Shown here: piece after piece, positions 5,685 through 7,793 of the stretch | How positions within the stretch are numbered: position 1 is the stretch's first letter | How the letters are laid out: each line of letters opens with the position of its first letter | Assembly (NCBI GenBank): GCA_027293245.1 | Contig: JAPUFZ010000125.1 | Span: forward strand, 1-7,793 | Source of the DNA: Gammaproteobacteria bacterium | GTDB lineage: Bacteria > Pseudomonadota > Gammaproteobacteria > GCA-001735895 | Reading direction: 5' to 3' | DNA: 7,793 bases | Notes under the pieces: generated by a model | Told to the model about the DNA's origin: nothing | Database searches by the model: none | What the model saw: the letters and a program-made list of their open reading frames with translations, nothing else | Program-made: the position numbers and the translations under genes

Positions 5685-6931
5685 TGAACACCGGTGTATT
5701 CAACATACCCTTTAAGGCGATGCTGACCCTGTCGTGGCGCAACCTGTGGCGTAATTATCGGCGTACATTGATCATGCTGGCGGCGATTTCGATGGCTGTC
5801 TGGGCGATGATATTCATGACCGCGATCATGCGCGGCATGGTCGATGACATGCTCCACCAGGGCGTTGCCAATCTGCCCGGGCATATCCAGATCCATCACC
5901 CGGGATTTCGGGATGACCCGAGCGTGGTGAATAGCATCGATGCACCAGGTGGCGAATTGCTCGCGGCCTTGAACGATTCACAAACCAAATCCTGGACCAG
6001 TCGTATCAAGGTGCCGGCGGTGATTTCAAGTGAGCGCGATACCCGGGGAATCAGCCTGCTCGGGGTCGAGCCCGAATCCGAGAACCGTATTACCGGCATT
6101 GCCGAACAGGTGGTCGAGGGGCGTTTTTTAGAAGGCGATGACGACAGGGGCGTGGTGATAGGTCTCAAACTCGCCGAGCGTCTCGAAACCCGCCTGGGCA
6201 AGCGCGTGGTGATCATGAGCCAGGACCCGGACAACAATATTGCGGATCGCGGATTTCGCATCGTCGGGCTGTATAAGGCCAGGCTGGAGGCGCTTGAAGA
6301 GGTCAATGTCTATGCTGCACGTGGTACCTTGCAGAAGCTTTTAAAAATTGGTGACCAGGTATCGGAGATCGCCATCATCGATAAAGACTTTCGCGATATC
6401 GAAAGCCTTTATGCAAAAATAAAAGCGGCCACCCCCGACAACCTTGAGATCAGGGCCTGGTACGAACTCGACAGCTATCTGAGTTCGATGTTGAATGTGA
6501 TGGATGGCTTTGTACTGATCTGGATCATCATCATTTTCCTGGCGCTCTCGTTCGGCCTGGTCAACACATTGATGATGGCCGTATTCGAACGCAGGCGTGA
6601 AATTGGATTAATCCAGGCACTGGGCATGCGTCCAGGCATGATTGTTTATCAAATCTTGCTCGAGTCTCTGCTGTTGCTGTTAATCGGTTTATCTATCGGC
6701 AATGCGCTCGCGCTGGCCACCGTGCTACCGCTCGAATCAGGACTTGATATATCTTCAGTCGCCGAGGGCCTGGCGATGATCGGTGCGGGCAGTGTGCTTT
6801 ATCCCAACCTCAGGCTCGACGATATGATTCTGGCAAATGTGGTGGTGATTATGCTCGGCACCCTGACCAGCATTCTGCCCGCCTGGCACGCCGCCAGGTT
6901 AGACCCGGTGCAGGCCATAAATTCAACCTGA
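5684..6931 (+). CDS. ABC transporter permease 2, FtsX/MacB (LolC/E-like) type
   Basis: Second permease of 415 aa with the same architecture. TM1 is about 29-48 after LSWRNLWRNYRRTL, the periplasmic domain contains GHIQIHHPGFRDDP (66-79) and SLLGVEPESENR, TM2 is about 275-300, TM3 about 322-348 and TM4 about 382-404. The coupling segment is ERRREIGLIQALGMRPG (E306 in EIG). The frame is open upstream to about 5609, but the start is set at ATG 5684, which overlaps the preceding TGA by one base (TGATG), a classic coupling arrangement. ATG 5720 would begin just before the conserved LSWRNLW and is an alternative. It aligns along its length with permease 1 without being near-identical, which fits a heterodimer like LolC-LolE. 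The stop codon lies in a 12-bp tandem repeat. Confidence 0.92.
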   Translation: MNTGVFNIPFKAMLTLSWRNLWRNYRRTLIMLAAISMAVWAMIFMTAIMRGMVDDMLHQGVANLPGHIQIHHPGFRDDPSVVNSIDAPGGELLAALNDSQTKSWTSRIKVPAVISSERDTRGISLLGVEPESENRITGIAEQVVEGRFLEGDDDRGVVIGLKLAERLETRLGKRVVIMSQDPDNNIADRGFRIVGLYKARLEALEEVNVYAARGTLQKLLKIGDQVSEIAIIDKDFRDIESLYAKIKAATPDNLEIRAWYELDSYLSSMLNVMDGFVLIWIIIIFLALSFGLVNTLMMAVFERRREIGLIQALGMRPGMIVYQILLESLLLLLIGLSIGNALALATVLPLESGLDISSVAEGLAMIGAGSVLYPNLRLDDMILANVVVIMLGTLTSILPAWHAARLDPVQAINST

Positions 6932-6944
6932 TATTCAACCTGAA
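6921..6944 (+). repeat. 12-bp tandem direct repeat across the permease 2 stop codon
   Basis: ATTCAACCTGAT (6921-6932) is followed directly by ATTCAACCTGAA (6933-6944), identical at 11 of 12 positions. The first copy ends the permease frame (Asn-Ser-Thr-stop) and the second sits in the short gap before the ATPase. It looks like a local duplication that widened the spacer to 28 bases, the only clear gap in an otherwise overlapping operon. Confidence 0.65.
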
Positions 6945-6959
6945 GTGAATGACTAACGC

Positions 6960-7682
6960 ATGAGCGCCATACACTGCATGCAACTGTGCAAAACCTTTAA
7001 ACAGGGTGATGAGACCATTACCGGCCTCGACCATGTCGACATCAGCATCGAGGTGGGTGAGTTCGTCTGCCTGTCGGGCCCATCGGGCTCGGGCAAAACT
7101 ACCTTGCTGAATGCCATCGGGGGACTCGATACCCACGACAGTGTCGAAATCCACATGGGTAATATCCGCATCGATCAACTCGACAAAGGTTCGCTCGCCG
7201 ACATGCGCCTGCACAATATTGGTTTTGTGTTTCAGGCCTACAACCTGATACCGGTCCTCAGCGCGCAGGAAAACGTCGAGTTTGTGATGCAGATGCAGGG
7301 CATAGTTGCCCACGAACGCGCGCGCCACGCGCGCGAAATTTTAAAAGAAGTGGGTCTCGAAGGCATGGAAGACCGCCGGCCCGCACAACTCTCGGGTGGC
7401 CAGCAACAACGTGTCGCCGTGGCCCGGGCAATTGTTTCGCAACCACAGTTAGTACTCGCCGATGAACCCACGGCTAATCTCGACAGCGTCACCGCGTCAC
7501 ATTTGATGAACCTGTTTTCACGGCTCAATCAACACCACCACATTACCTTTATTATCGCCACCCACGACAAACGCGTCATGGGTTATGCCAAGCGATTGAT
7601 CAAGATGCGGGATGGCAAGATCATTGGTGACGAGAAGCAGACACCAGTGGCGATTGAGGATGTTGCGGACAGTTCGGGATGA
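6960..7682 (+). CDS. ABC transporter ATP-binding protein, MacB/LolD type
   Basis: Complete nucleotide-binding subunit of 240 aa that would power the two permeases from the cytoplasmic face. Walker A is GPSGSGKTT at 40-48, the Q-loop glutamine is Q92 in [19 protein letters not shown], the signature is LSGGQQQR at 144-151, Walker B is VLADEP at 165-170 with catalytic E169, the D-loop is NLD at 173-175, and the switch histidine is H202 in ATHD. The FQ-YNL-P-L-A-ENV wording is typical of the MacB/LolD/FtsE group. All catalytic residues are intact, so the subunit should hydrolyse ATP. It starts 28 bases after permease 2 with only a weak ribosome binding site. The last 15 residues are a short acidic tail beyond the usual end. 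Its stop TGA overlaps an ATG at 7679. Confidence 0.93.
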   Translation: MSAIHCMQLCKTFKQGDETITGLDHVDISIEVGEFVCLSGPSGSGKTTLLNAIGGLDTHDSVEIHMGNIRIDQLDKGSLADMRLHNIGFVFQAYNLIPVLSAQENVEFVMQMQGIVAHERARHAREILKEVGLEGMEDRRPAQLSGGQQQRVAVARAIVSQPQLVLADEPTANLDSVTASHLMNLFSRLNQHHHITFIIATHDKRVMGYAKRLIKMRDGKIIGDEKQTPVAIEDVADSSG

Positions 7683-7683
7683 C

Positions 7684-7690
7684 GAGAGGA
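7684..7690 (+). promoter_or_regulatory. Shine-Dalgarno sequence preceding an ATT codon
   Basis: GAGAGGA at 7684-7690 is the best ribosome binding site in the operon. Eight bases later is ATT at 7699, the first codon of a frame encoding a clean signal peptide. No ATG or GTG occurs in this frame in the region, and the nearest TTG is at 7663. The site supports either a rare AUU start or an ATG altered to ATT. Confidence 0.45.
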
Positions 7691-7698
7691 TTTTAAGA

Positions 7699-7793
7699 AT
7701 TATCATAAAAATAGTCACTTTAATCATCCTGTTGCTCGTAACCACCACCGCCATCGCCGACGAAGTCAACTACGACTACACCGGCCATATCAA
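7699..7793 (+). CDS. Start of a fifth operon gene: exported protein of unknown family (partial)
   Basis: From ATT 7699 the frame stays open to the window end (31 codons). It encodes a lysine at residue 4, a hydrophobic core rich in Ile/Leu/Val (about residues 5-14), TTTAIA, and a likely signal peptidase I cut after A20, followed by DEVNYDYTGHI. It is therefore an exported protein. The Tyr-rich mature start would suit an outer-membrane barrel, but too little is visible to say. The start is abnormal. The ATG at 7679 that overlaps the ATPase stop reads Met-Thr-Arg-Gly-Phe and ends at TAA 7694-7696. One extra T in the TTTT run at 7691-7694 would join that ATG to the signal-peptide frame. A TTG at 7663, overlapping the ATPase gene, is a third possibility. 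The position suggests it works with the upstream ABC system. Confidence 0.6.
   Translation, partial: MIIKIVTLIILLLVTTTAIADEVNYDYTGHI

Noticed and set aside
6960..7682. Naming the ATPase and permeases lolD, lolC and lolE or macB
   Set aside because: Family membership is clear but orthology is not: gene order, the LolA-like partner in the operon and the absence of an MFP (MacA) gene differ from both systems.

Overview
The window looks like a chromosomal segment of a medium-GC gammaproteobacterium. The pointers are a DUF4389-type small membrane protein, a two-permease Lol/MacB-like ABC operon with a LolA-fold partner, and two dispersed palindromes of kinds common in proteobacterial intergenic DNA. 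The species cannot be named from this sequence. There are no rRNA, tRNA, CRISPR, transposase or phage genes.

Layout. Positions 2-64 may be the last codons of an upstream gene, followed by about 220 bp with no supported gene. A DMT/EamA-family membrane transporter lies on the minus strand (287-1213). It is divergent from a MACS-like acyl-CoA synthetase on the plus strand (1431-3107), and the gap between them carries a GC-rich palindromic repeat. The synthetase ends inside a second, perfect 14-bp palindrome, which supplies its last codons. Read on the other strand, that palindrome resembles the terminator of the convergent DUF4389 gene (3134-3463, minus). After a roughly 210-bp, G/T-rich divergent intergenic region comes a tightly packed plus-strand operon running to the window edge: a secreted LolA-like protein (3676-4455), two paralogous FtsX/MacB-type permeases (4452-5684 and 5684-6931), a MacB/LolD-type ATPase (6960-7682), and the start of a fifth, signal-peptide-bearing gene cut off by the window end.

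How they work together. The operon reads as one envelope machine. The ATPase and two non-identical permeases would form an inner-membrane extractor like LolCDE. The LolA-fold protein would be the periplasmic carrier, and the fifth exported protein may be the acceptor. The substrate is not known from sequence. The layout differs from canonical lol genes in having the carrier in the same operon, the permeases adjacent to each other and an extra exported product. The fifth gene has no ordinary start codon in the frame that encodes its signal peptide. Either it uses AUU behind a good Shine-Dalgarno sequence, or it carries a one-base lesion. This operon and that junction are the parts most worth checking.
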